Source: Deinococcus sedimenti
Lineage (GTDB): Bacteria > Deinococcota > Deinococci > Deinococcales > Deinococcaceae
Direction of reading: 5' to 3'
NCBI RefSeq assembly: GCF_014648135.1
Contig: NZ_BMQN01000001.1
Location: 1,116,001-1,180,000, forward strand
DNA: 64,000 nucleotides
In this document: positions 33,246 through 40,437 of the stretch, piece by piece
How positions within the stretch are numbered: position 1 is the first letter of the stretch
How the letters are laid out: the number at the start of each line of letters is the position of its first letter
The notes under the pieces: generated by a model
Databases searched by the model: none
Seen by the model: only the letters and a program-made list of their open reading frames with translations
Told to the model about the DNA's origin: nothing
Program-made: the position numbers and the translations under genes

Positions 33246-34609
33246 CCGACGCCGCAGTGAAGGACGGTACAGCCCTGGGCGGTGACCTGCCCGTGATCAT
33301 CGTGGGGGGCGGCATCACCGGCCTGAGCGCCGCCTGGGAACTCCAGACGCGCGGCGTGCCGTTCGTGCTGCTCGAAGCCGGGGACTACCTGGGCGGGAAA
33401 CTGCACTCCGAACGCACCGAGGACGGCTTCCTCGTCGAGCGGGCCGCGGACGCGTTCATCCTCGGCAAGCCGTACGCGGCGCAGCTGGCGCGCGAGGTGG
33501 GCCTGGAAGCACAGGTCATCCACCCGCGCGAGGACACGAAGAAGATCTACTTCCTGCGCGGCGGCCAGCTCCTGCCGTTCCCACCGAACATGAAGATGTT
33601 CGTGCCACTGGACGACGACTCGTTCCTGCAGAGCGGCGTGCTGTCCCCAGAGGGCCTACGCCGCTACCTGGACGAGCAGCACGTGCCGCCCAAGCCCCCC
33701 ACCGACGAGGACGAATCCCTGGCGTCGTTCCTCACGCGGCGGTTCGGGCCGGAAAGCCTGAACTTCATCGTGCCGCTCGCCGCCGGGATCTACGTGGCGA
33801 ACCCGCTGGAACTCAGCATGAAAGCGGCGTTCCCGCAGTTCCTGAAGATGGAACAGGAGTACGGCAGCGTCATCCGCGGCAGCCGCGCCACGCCCCGCGC
33901 TGCCGGACCCGTCTTCATGTCCTTCCAGGAAGGCACCAGCACCCTGATCCGCGCGCTACAGGAACGCCTCACCGGCGGCGAGATCCGCCTGAACACCCCC
34001 GTCCTGCGCGTGCACGAGCACGGCGTGACCCTCGCGGGCGGCGAGGAACTCCGCGGCCGGGCCGTCATCAACACCACCCCCGCCTGGTACGCGAGCGCCA
34101 TGTACCAGCGGGACTACCCGGAGGCCGCCAGCCTGATCGGGCAGCTCAAGGCGAACAGCAGCGTCGCCGTGGTCCTCGCGTACCGCGCCGAGCAGTTCCC
34201 CGGCGACATGCTCCTGCACGGCCTGCAGGTGGACGCCAGCGAGGACACCCTCCTGAAGGCCATCACGGTGCACTCCGCGAAGATGCACGGCCGCGCCCCC
34301 GACGGGCACGTCCTGATGCGCGTGTTCTTCAAGGACATCGAACCCGCCACGGCCCGCGTCCTGGCGCAGGAAACCGCCGAGCGGCTGTTCGGCGCGCAGG
34401 GCGACCCGCTGTGGCACGCGTTCGGCGACTGGCGCGGCAAGAACCCCGCGTACGTCGTCGGGCACCTCGACCACATCGCCCGCATCCGCGCCTCGCTGCC
34501 CGCGCACCAGCAGATCGCCGGAGCCAGCTACACCGGCGTGGGCGTCCCCGACTGCGTGAACGCCGGACGCACCGCCGCCCGCGCCGTCCTGACCTCCGTC
34601 ACCGCGTAG
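33242..34609 (+). CDS. hemY: protoporphyrinogen/coproporphyrinogen oxidase, HemY type
   Basis: 455 residues. FAD-binding Rossmann motif VGGGITGLSAAWEL (about 21-34), the following LLEAGDYLGGKLHSE, and a C-terminal GVGVPDCVNAGRTAA FAD segment. It oxidises the porphyrinogen with oxygen. Translationally coupled to hemH by a 4-nt overlap. Whether it acts as CgoX in the coproporphyrin pathway depends on HemQ, which is not in the window. Confidence 0.93.
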   Translation: MTDAAVKDGTALGGDLPVIIVGGGITGLSAAWELQTRGVPFVLLEAGDYLGGKLHSERTEDGFLVERAADAFILGKPYAAQLAREVGLEAQVIHPREDTKKIYFLRGGQLLPFPPNMKMFVPLDDDSFLQSGVLSPEGLRRYLDEQHVPPKPPTDEDESLASFLTRRFGPESLNFIVPLAAGIYVANPLELSMKAAFPQFLKMEQEYGSVIRGSRATPRAAGPVFMSFQEGTSTLIRALQERLTGGEIRLNTPVLRVHEHGVTLAGGEELRGRAVINTTPAWYASAMYQRDYPEAASLIGQLKANSSVAVVLAYRAEQFPGDMLLHGLQVDASEDTLLKAITVHSAKMHGRAPDGHVLMRVFFKDIEPATARVLAQETAERLFGAQGDPLWHAFGDWRGKNPAYVVGHLDHIARIRASLPAHQQIAGASYTGVGVPDCVNAGRTAARAVLTSVTA

Positions 34610-34621
34610 ACTGAACCCCAC

Positions 34622-34654
34622 CGCGCACCGCTTCCATCCCGGAGGCGGTGCGTT
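34622..34654 (+). terminator. hairpin after hemY
   Basis: CGCACCGC pairs with GCGGTGCG around a loop of about 13 nt, followed by TTCCC. Likely end of the heme operon. Confidence 0.6.
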
Positions 34655-34699
34655 CCCATGTCATACCAGATGATGTATACCGCACCTGCATTTGACCCA

Positions 34700-34845
34700 C
34701 CCGGGTACCGCATGTAGACTCCGGCAGTCGCTGCACACGCAGCACTTTGCGGGAACAGAGGGAAGTCCGGTCACGCCCCACCAGGGGTTTCAGTCCGGCA
34801 CGGTCGCGCCACGGTCCTCAGTCCGAACGCTCGCCCAGCAAAGAG
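34700..34845 (+). ncRNA. cobalamin riboswitch (B12 element) upstream of the nrd operon
   Basis: The conserved core reads GAGGGAAGTCCGGT (34758-34771), an extra stem-loop CCCC/GGGG, then AGTCCGG (34792-34798) and CACGGTCGCGCCACGGT (34799-34815), then a CAGTCCGAACGCTCGCC close. This matches the B12-element order GGGAAG-CCGGT-AGTCCGGCACGGT-GCGCCACTGT, with G for T in the last box. The 5' stem boundary is approximate. The first gene is 220 nt downstream; small hairpins at 34859-34894 may form the expression platform. Confidence 0.82.
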
Positions 34846-35002
34846 ACGCCCACTTCACGGCCCCCGCGCAAGGGGCACAAGGCGGTTTTCCCTTGATCAC
34901 CTGACAACCTCTGCCCCGCTGCCCCTGTCCCGGCCCCGCTCTGACTGCGGCGCACGTTCGGAACACCGCCGAACCCGCACCTCCGTCGCCGCCGGGCCTC
35001 CC

Positions 35003-35037
35003 CGTCTTCCTCTCGCTCCGCTCGGGTTCGTCTGACG
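35003..35037 (-). repeat. CGAGCGGAGCGAG repeat in the nrd leader
   Basis: On the minus strand AACCCGAGCGGAGCGAGAGG, the core of repeat module A. Lies between the riboswitch and the thioesterase start. Confidence 0.5.
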
Positions 35038-35066
35038 ACTCACCGGAAGCCCCTCAGAGGTGTTCC

Positions 35067-35495
35067 ATGACCCTGCCCCTGTCCCGTCCCCCGCTGGGCG
35101 GCCTTCCGCCCGTGCCGCCGCGTGAGACGCGCGTGACGCACGTCGTCTTTCCCGGCCTGACGAACCATCACGGCACGCTGTTCGGCGGTGAGGCGCTGTC
35201 GTTGATGGATTCGGCGGCGTTCATCGCGGCGACCCGGCACTGCCGGAAGAAGGTGGTGACGCGGCACCTGGACGCCATGGAGTTCCGGCATCCGATTCCG
35301 CAGGGGTCGCTGGTGGAACTCGTGGCGCGTGTGGTGCGGACCGGGCGGACGAGCATGACGGTGCAGGTGGACGTGTTCCGTGAGGACATGTACAGCGAGA
35401 CGCGGGAACTGGCGTGCGCGGGGACGTTCGCGCTCGTGGCGCTGGGTGAGGACGGGCAACCGGCACCCGTGCCTCCACTGGCGGCAGAGGCGTGA
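35067..35495 (+). CDS. acyl-CoA thioesterase, YciA-like hotdog fold
   Basis: 142 residues, ribosome binding site AGAGGTG. The hotdog signature TNHHGTLFGGEALSLMD with the catalytic Asp is clear. It would hydrolyse short- or medium-chain acyl-CoA. Its stop overlaps the nrdI GTG by 4 nt, so it is the first cistron of the ribonucleotide reductase operon and under the riboswitch, an unusual place for a thioesterase. Confidence 0.9.
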   Translation: MTLPLSRPPLGGLPPVPPRETRVTHVVFPGLTNHHGTLFGGEALSLMDSAAFIAATRHCRKKVVTRHLDAMEFRHPIPQGSLVELVARVVRTGRTSMTVQVDVFREDMYSETRELACAGTFALVALGEDGQPAPVPPLAAEA

Positions 35496-35935
35496 GGCTG
35501 GTCTTCGATTCCCTGACGGGGAACGTGCGGCGGTTCGCGACGGCCCTGGCGCGCGAGGCGGGGGGCCTGCCGGTCGGGTCGGTGCGGGATGAGCCGCCCG
35601 CGCCGGGTGAGGGGTTCCTGCTGCTGACGTACACGTTCGGGTCGGGGCAGGTGCCGGACAGCACCGCCGCGTTCCTGCGCGAGCACGGGGCGGGCCTGCG
35701 GGGCGTGGTGGCGAGCGGCAGTTACCACTGGGGCGAGAACTTCGGGCGGGCGGGCGACCGGATCGCCGCGCAGTTCGGGGTGCCGCTGGTGGCGCGGCTG
35801 AACAAGGGTGGGACGGTAGCGGACCGCGCGGCGGTGCTGGCGTGGCTGGCGGAGCAGGGCAAGGAATCGAGTGCAGCGTGGGTGTCGCCCCTGGTGGCGG
35901 AAAGGACGAACGAATGGATCCCTGGATTGAACTGA
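35492..35935 (+). CDS. nrdI: NrdI flavodoxin
   Basis: 147 residues from GTG 35492. Flavodoxin-like FMN loop FDSLTGNVRRFA at the N-terminus and SGSYHWGENFGRAGDRIA, which is characteristic of NrdI. It supplies oxidant to load the manganese-tyrosyl cofactor of NrdF. Its 3' end overlaps nrdE by 22 nt. Confidence 0.93.
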   Translation: MRLVFDSLTGNVRRFATALAREAGGLPVGSVRDEPPAPGEGFLLLTYTFGSGQVPDSTAAFLREHGAGLRGVVASGSYHWGENFGRAGDRIAAQFGVPLVARLNKGGTVADRAAVLAWLAEQGKESSAAWVSPLVAERTNEWIPGLN

Positions 35936-38001
35936 ACAACAAGGTGCTCGCGGGCGGCGTGGTGGACACGTCGCATGATCAGAAGGCGCTGCGGGTGTAC
36001 TTCCGCGAGAAGGTCAACCCGAACACCGTGACCTTTCCCAGCCTGGAGGAGAAGATCGCCACGCTGACCGAGCGGGGCGTGTGGGACACGGCCGTGTTCG
36101 TGCGCTTTACGCCGCAGGAGGTCCGCGCGGTGTTCGAGCGGGCGTACAGCCTGAACTTCCGCTTCCGGTCGTTCATGGGAGCGTTCAAGTTCTACAGCGA
36201 GTACGCGACCATGACGCCCGACCGCAAGCAGTGGCTGGAGCGCTACGAGGACCGCCTGAGTGTCACGGCGCTGGCCCGCAGCGAGTCCCTGCCGGAAGCG
36301 CTGGAACTCGTGGAGCATCTGGTGAACCAGACGTTCACGCCCGCCACGCCCACCCTGATGAACTCCGGGAAGGCGAACACGGGGCGGCTGGTGAGCTGCT
36401 TCCTGCTCCAGGACTGCACGGACAACCTGGATTCGATCACAAAGACGCTGTCATTCGTGGCGGAACTCAGCAAGGGCGGCGGCGGGATCGGCGTGGAGGT
36501 CAGCAACCTGCGTGCGCGGGGCGAGAGTCTGCGCGGCATTCAGAACGTCACGAAGGGCGTCATGGGCGTGGCGAAGATGCTGGACAACATGCTGCGCTAC
36601 GCGGATCAGGCGGGGCAGCGGCCCGGCGCGGGCGCAATCTACATGAGCGTCATGCACCCGGACTTCCTGGATACCCTGAGCGCGAAGAAGATCGCCTCAG
36701 ACGAGGACGCCCGCCTGAAGACCCTCTCGATGGGCGCGACCATCCCGGACATCTTCCTGGAGAAGGCGCGCGCCGGGCAGGACATCTACCAGTTCTACCC
36801 GCACTCGCTGTTCCAGGAGACCGGGCGGGAGTTCACCAGCATCGACTGGACGCGCGAGTACGACACGCTGGCCGCCAACCCGCGCCTGCGCAAGAAACTC
36901 GTGTCACCGCGCCGCATCCTAGAGGACATCGCCGTCACGCAGGGCGAGAGCGGCTACCCGTACCTGCTGTTCGAGGGCAACGCGAACCGCGCGAACCCTA
37001 TCCCGAACGTCGGGACGATCAAGATGAGCAACCTGTGCAGCGAGATCCTGCAACCCACCCTCCCCAGCACCTTCCACGCGTACGGGCAGGAGGACAAGGA
37101 TCAGGTGGGCCTGGACGTCAGCTGCAACCTCGCGTCGCTGGTCATCGAGCAGAGCCTCGCCAGCGGCGACCTGGGGCGCGTGGTGCGCTCGGCGGTGAAA
37201 CTGCTGGACAACGTGGCCCGCTCGACCAGCATCCACGAGGTGCCCGCCGTGAAGCGCGCCAACGAGGAGATGCGCAGCGTCGGCCTGGGCGCCATGGGCC
37301 TGCACTCATTCCTAGCGAAGAACGAACTTGTGTACGGCAGCCCCGAGGCGCTGGAGTTCGTGAACGTGTACTTCGCCGCCGTGCACTACCACGCCCGCCG
37401 CACCAGCATGCAGATCGCGCGGGACACCGGCTTCGTGTTCCAGGGCTTCCAGGGCAGCCGCTACCAGACCGGCGAGCACTTCGCGCAGTACCTGCGAGAG
37501 GACTTCCTGCCGACCACGCCCGAGGTCGCCGCGCTGTTCGAGGGTCACGACCTCCCCACCCGCGCCGACTGGCAGGCGCTCGTGCAGGACATCCAGACGC
37601 ACGGACTGGCGCACTCCTTCGTCATGGCCATCGCGCCCACGGGCAGCATCAGCTACGTCAGCAACGCCTCGGCCAGCATCATGCCCATCACCGAACGCGT
37701 CGAGACCCGCACGAGCAACAAGGCCCGCACCATCTACCCCATGCCGCACTTAAGCGAGATGACCGAATGGTTCTACGAGGAAGCGTACGACATGGACCAG
37801 CAGCGCGTGATCGACACCGTCGCCGCCGCGCAGCGCCACGTGGACCAGGGCATCTCCTGCACGCTGTTCGTGCCCAGCAACGCCAGCACCCGCACCCTGC
37901 AACGCTACTACCTGTACGCCTACGCCAAGGGCCTGAAAACGCTGTACTACACGCGCCTGCGCAAGGTCAGCATCGACGAGTGCCTGAACTGCGCGATCTG
38001 A
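35914..38001 (+). CDS. nrdE: class Ib ribonucleotide reductase alpha subunit
   Basis: 695 residues from ATG 35914 (MDPWIELNNKVLAGG). No N-terminal ATP-cone, as expected for class Ib. Active-site segments are visible: PTLMNSGKANTGRLVSCFL with a redox Cys, NLCSEILQP with the radical Cys, and C-terminal YTRLRKVSIDECLNCAI with the CxxC tail. It reduces ribonucleoside diphosphates with NrdF. This enzyme is B12-independent, in line with the riboswitch upstream. Confidence 0.95.
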   Translation: MDPWIELNNKVLAGGVVDTSHDQKALRVYFREKVNPNTVTFPSLEEKIATLTERGVWDTAVFVRFTPQEVRAVFERAYSLNFRFRSFMGAFKFYSEYATMTPDRKQWLERYEDRLSVTALARSESLPEALELVEHLVNQTFTPATPTLMNSGKANTGRLVSCFLLQDCTDNLDSITKTLSFVAELSKGGGGIGVEVSNLRARGESLRGIQNVTKGVMGVAKMLDNMLRYADQAGQRPGAGAIYMSVMHPDFLDTLSAKKIASDEDARLKTLSMGATIPDIFLEKARAGQDIYQFYPHSLFQETGREFTSIDWTREYDTLAANPRLRKKLVSPRRILEDIAVTQGESGYPYLLFEGNANRANPIPNVGTIKMSNLCSEILQPTLPSTFHAYGQEDKDQVGLDVSCNLASLVIEQSLASGDLGRVVRSAVKLLDNVARSTSIHEVPAVKRANEEMRSVGLGAMGLHSFLAKNELVYGSPEALEFVNVYFAAVHYHARRTSMQIARDTGFVFQGFQGSRYQTGEHFAQYLREDFLPTTPEVAALFEGHDLPTRADWQALVQDIQTHGLAHSFVMAIAPTGSISYVSNASASIMPITERVETRTSNKARTIYPMPHLSEMTEWFYEEAYDMDQQRVIDTVAAAQRHVDQGISCTLFVPSNASTRTLQRYYLYAYAKGLKTLYYTRLRKVSIDECLNCAI

Positions 38002-38100
38002 CGGGGGTCCGCAGACCCCGAGCGGAGCGAGAGACCGACCCGGCAGCGGCGTGAAGTGGAATGGACGGAAGTGCCGTCCTCCCGTCCGTGGAACTGAACG
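38002..38100. repeat. composite repeat A+B in the nrdE-nrdF gap
   Basis: Hairpin GGGGTC/GACCCC (38004-38019), core GAGCGGAGCGAG (38020-38031), then stem ATGGACGG/CCGTCCGT (38061-38089) followed by GGAACTGAACG. Same architecture as 17946-18065 with different stem sequences. Confidence 0.65.
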
Positions 38101-38146
38101 CCGCGCCCCCACACCCAATCACCCCCCATCCCTTGTGAGACCTGAT

Positions 38147-39142
38147 ATGATCCGAGCCCCCTTTACCGCCACGAACTGGAGCGACCCCGAGGACAGCTTC
38201 TCGGTGACGTTCTACGAGAAGTACACGTCCCAGCTGTGGTTCCCGGATGAGATTCCGCTGACGAACGACGCGATTCACTGGAAGAGCCTGACCGAGCAGG
38301 AACGCTGGACGTACATGCACGCCTCGGCGGGCCTGAACGCGCTGGACACGCTGCAGGGCGAGGTGGGCATGCCCGCCCTGCGCGGCCTGGTGGACGGCCA
38401 CATCCGCAAGGCGACCCTGCAGTTCCAGGGGATGATGGAGGACATTCACGCGCGCAGCTACAGCCTGATGAACAAGACGTTCCTGACGACCACCGAGGAA
38501 CGCGCCGTGTTCGCGTGGGTGGAGGCGCAGCCGCAGCTGCAGTTCAAGATTCAGTTCATCGAGGACGTGTTCCGCGACCCGGACGTCAGCGATTTCGGCC
38601 TGTGGCGGAAGATGGTCGTGTCGTGCATGCTGGAAACGGCGCTGTTCTACAGCGGCTTCTACTACCCGCTGCTGATGGCCGGGCAGGGCCGCATGGTATC
38701 GGCCGGGGAGATCTTCAACCTGATCATCCTCGACGAGGCGGTGCACGGCGTGTACGTGGCGCTGCTGGCGCAGGAGAAGTTCGCCGCGCTGACCGATGAC
38801 GAGCAGGCGCAGGCCCTCGCGTGGTACGAGACGAGTCTGGACACGCTGTACCAAAACGAACTGGCGTACACCGAGGTGCTGTACGGCGGCGTGAACCTCG
38901 TGGAGGACGTCGCCACGTTCATCCGTTTCAACTTCAACGTGCTGGCCGACAACCTCGGCCTGGAACGCCGCTTCCCGGACGAGGACGTGAATCCTGTCGT
39001 GCTGAACGGCATCCGCTCACGCGGCACCACACACGACTTCTTCAGTGCGAAGGGCAGCAGCTACGCCAAACTCCGCGTCGAGGCGCTGACGGATGAGGAC
39101 TTCAGCGAACTCTGGCCCGAACAGGAACTGGCCCATGACTGA
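38147..39142 (+). CDS. nrdF: class Ib ribonucleotide reductase beta subunit
   Basis: 331 residues from ATG 38147. Carboxylate and His ligands of the dinuclear metal site appear in MMEDIHARSYS, LETALFYSGFYY and LDEAVHGVYVA. It holds the manganese-tyrosyl radical that starts catalysis in NrdE. The ribosome binding site is weak (GTGAG). It overlaps nrdH by 8 nt; a 145-nt gap with a composite repeat separates it from nrdE. Confidence 0.94.
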   Translation: MIRAPFTATNWSDPEDSFSVTFYEKYTSQLWFPDEIPLTNDAIHWKSLTEQERWTYMHASAGLNALDTLQGEVGMPALRGLVDGHIRKATLQFQGMMEDIHARSYSLMNKTFLTTTEERAVFAWVEAQPQLQFKIQFIEDVFRDPDVSDFGLWRKMVVSCMLETALFYSGFYYPLLMAGQGRMVSAGEIFNLIILDEAVHGVYVALLAQEKFAALTDDEQAQALAWYETSLDTLYQNELAYTEVLYGGVNLVEDVATFIRFNFNVLADNLGLERRFPDEDVNPVVLNGIRSRGTTHDFFSAKGSSYAKLRVEALTDEDFSELWPEQELAHD

Positions 39143-39401
39143 CCCGAGACCCTTCGTGCTGTTCACACAGGATCAGTGCCCGCAGTGCGAGACCCTCAAG
39201 CGGATGCTGACCCTCCCCCTGCGCGGCGCGTTCGACGACCAGATCGAAATCCTGCACCGCCAGCAGAACCCCGACGCGTTCACCGCACTGGCCGACGCGC
39301 ACGCCCTGGCCCGCACGCCCGCCCTGCTACACCGTCCCAGCGGGAAGCTGCTGCTCGACACCGGCAGCCTCGGCGCGGTCAAGGCGTTCCTGACGCAGTA
39401 G
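39135..39401 (+). CDS. nrdH: NrdH-like glutaredoxin/thioredoxin protein
   Basis: 88 residues. Redox motif CPQC at residues 14-17 after FVLFTQDQ, then the cis-Pro region TPALLHRPSGKLL. It re-reduces NrdE. Last cistron of the operon, overlapping nrdF. The rather divergent sequence makes glutaredoxin-like an equally fair name. Confidence 0.82.
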   Translation: MTDPRPFVLFTQDQCPQCETLKRMLTLPLRGAFDDQIEILHRQQNPDAFTALADAHALARTPALLHRPSGKLLLDTGSLGAVKAFLTQ

Positions 39402-39419
39402 GGACGCCATTCCCTGTCC

Positions 39420-40019
39420 CTACCTCACGCCCAGCGCCGCCAGTTCCTCCCGGAGCTGCGCGGCGTTCTTGTATTGGATGGCGTGCATACCGACGCGGCG
39501 GGCGGCTTCGGTGTTCTGGGCGCGGTCGTCGATCATGACGGCCTCGTGCGGGGCGACGGCGGCCAGCGTCAGGGCGGCGCGGTAGATGGCGGGGTTGGGT
39601 TTCATGAGTTCCAGCGTGGAGGACGTGAAGAACGCCAGCAGGAAGTCGCTGAGGCCGTAGGTGCGGATGCGGTGGTCGTTCAGGTCGCGGCCCTCGTTGT
39701 TCAGGGCGTACAGGCGGTGGCGCGTGGCAAGGTCGCGGGCGAGGGCTAGGGCATCCGCATGCGGGGTGCTCTGCGCTTCCATCGCGGCGCGGAACTCTTC
39801 CCGCGTGAAGGTCTGCGGGTGGCAGAACACGGTCTGCTCCAGGTACTCGTCCAGGGTCATGCGGCCCAGTTCCAGCTCCGGCACGGCCAGCTTGTGCCGC
39901 TCGTTGAAGTCCGTGGCGTCCAGACCGAACTGCGCGGCAACGACGGCGCGCTGCTCGCGATCCCAGCCGTTGCTGAGCAGCACCCCGCCGATGTCGAAGA
40001 AGAGGGCGCGGATGGTCAT
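39420..40019 (-). CDS. HAD-superfamily hydrolase (subfamily IA)
   Basis: 199 residues. Motif I FFDIGGVLL (nucleophile Asp, with Gly in the usual place of the acid Asp as in the DIGGV group), motif II around YALNNEG, motif III lysine in LMKPNPAIY and motif IV MIDDRAQN. Probably a small phosphatase or epoxide-hydrolase-related enzyme. It starts 4 nt after the stop of the AT-richer orphan gene. Confidence 0.85.
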   Translation of the reverse strand: MTIRALFFDIGGVLLSNGWDREQRAVVAAQFGLDATDFNERHKLAVPELELGRMTLDEYLEQTVFCHPQTFTREEFRAAMEAQSTPHADALALARDLATRHRLYALNNEGRDLNDHRIRTYGLSDFLLAFFTSSTLELMKPNPAIYRAALTLAAVAPHEAVMIDDRAQNTEAARRVGMHAIQYKNAAQLREELAALGVR

Positions 40020-40023
40020 GATC

Positions 40024-40428
40024 CTATTTGAGCAGGTTCACTCCTGGTGTGACCTCATACCAGACTTCATGGGCGTCGATGAGGAACGTTGAGAGAATGC
40101 CTTCGGGCTGAACAGGGCTGAAATCTGCTGTCCACCCACGTTCCGTCATTGTCCAGTCAATGCTGTCCAGCACAACGTTTGTCGTGAGATCTTCCAGGAG
40201 ATGGAGGCGGTGGACGCCTCGAAATTCGAAGTGCGCTGTACCCCAGCCGTCCGCTGAATGACTGTCCTTCGCTTCAATCTCCACATTGACCTGTCTCCCC
40301 TGTGGGGTTGCATTGAATGTCAACGTGACTCGTCTGATGAGGGCATCCCCGAACTGAGCGTGGCGGACGTTCAGTGCCTCCAAGGCAGCTTCCGTGACCT
40401 CCCTCAACTCATCTCCCTGAACGGTCAT
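40024..40428 (-). CDS. orphan protein of unknown function, AT-richer than its neighbours
   Basis: 134 residues (MTVQGDELREVTEAALEALN). Mixed alpha/beta, no transmembrane segment, no recognised motif. Its codons end in A or T far more often than those of polA or the HAD gene on either side. It lies between them on the same strand with gaps of 9 and 4 nt. Composition suggests recent acquisition. Confidence 0.75.
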   Translation of the reverse strand: MTVQGDELREVTEAALEALNVRHAQFGDALIRRVTLTFNATPQGRQVNVEIEAKDSHSADGWGTAHFEFRGVHRLHLLEDLTTNVVLDSIDWTMTERGWTADFSPVQPEGILSTFLIDAHEVWYEVTPGVNLLK

Positions 40429-40437
40429 CTGTCCGGA

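Noticed and set aside
35914..38001. Class II (B12-dependent) ribonucleotide reductase, suggested by the cobalamin riboswitch
   Set aside because: Neighbouring nrdI, nrdF and nrdH and the C-terminal CxxC tail identify class Ib nrdE.
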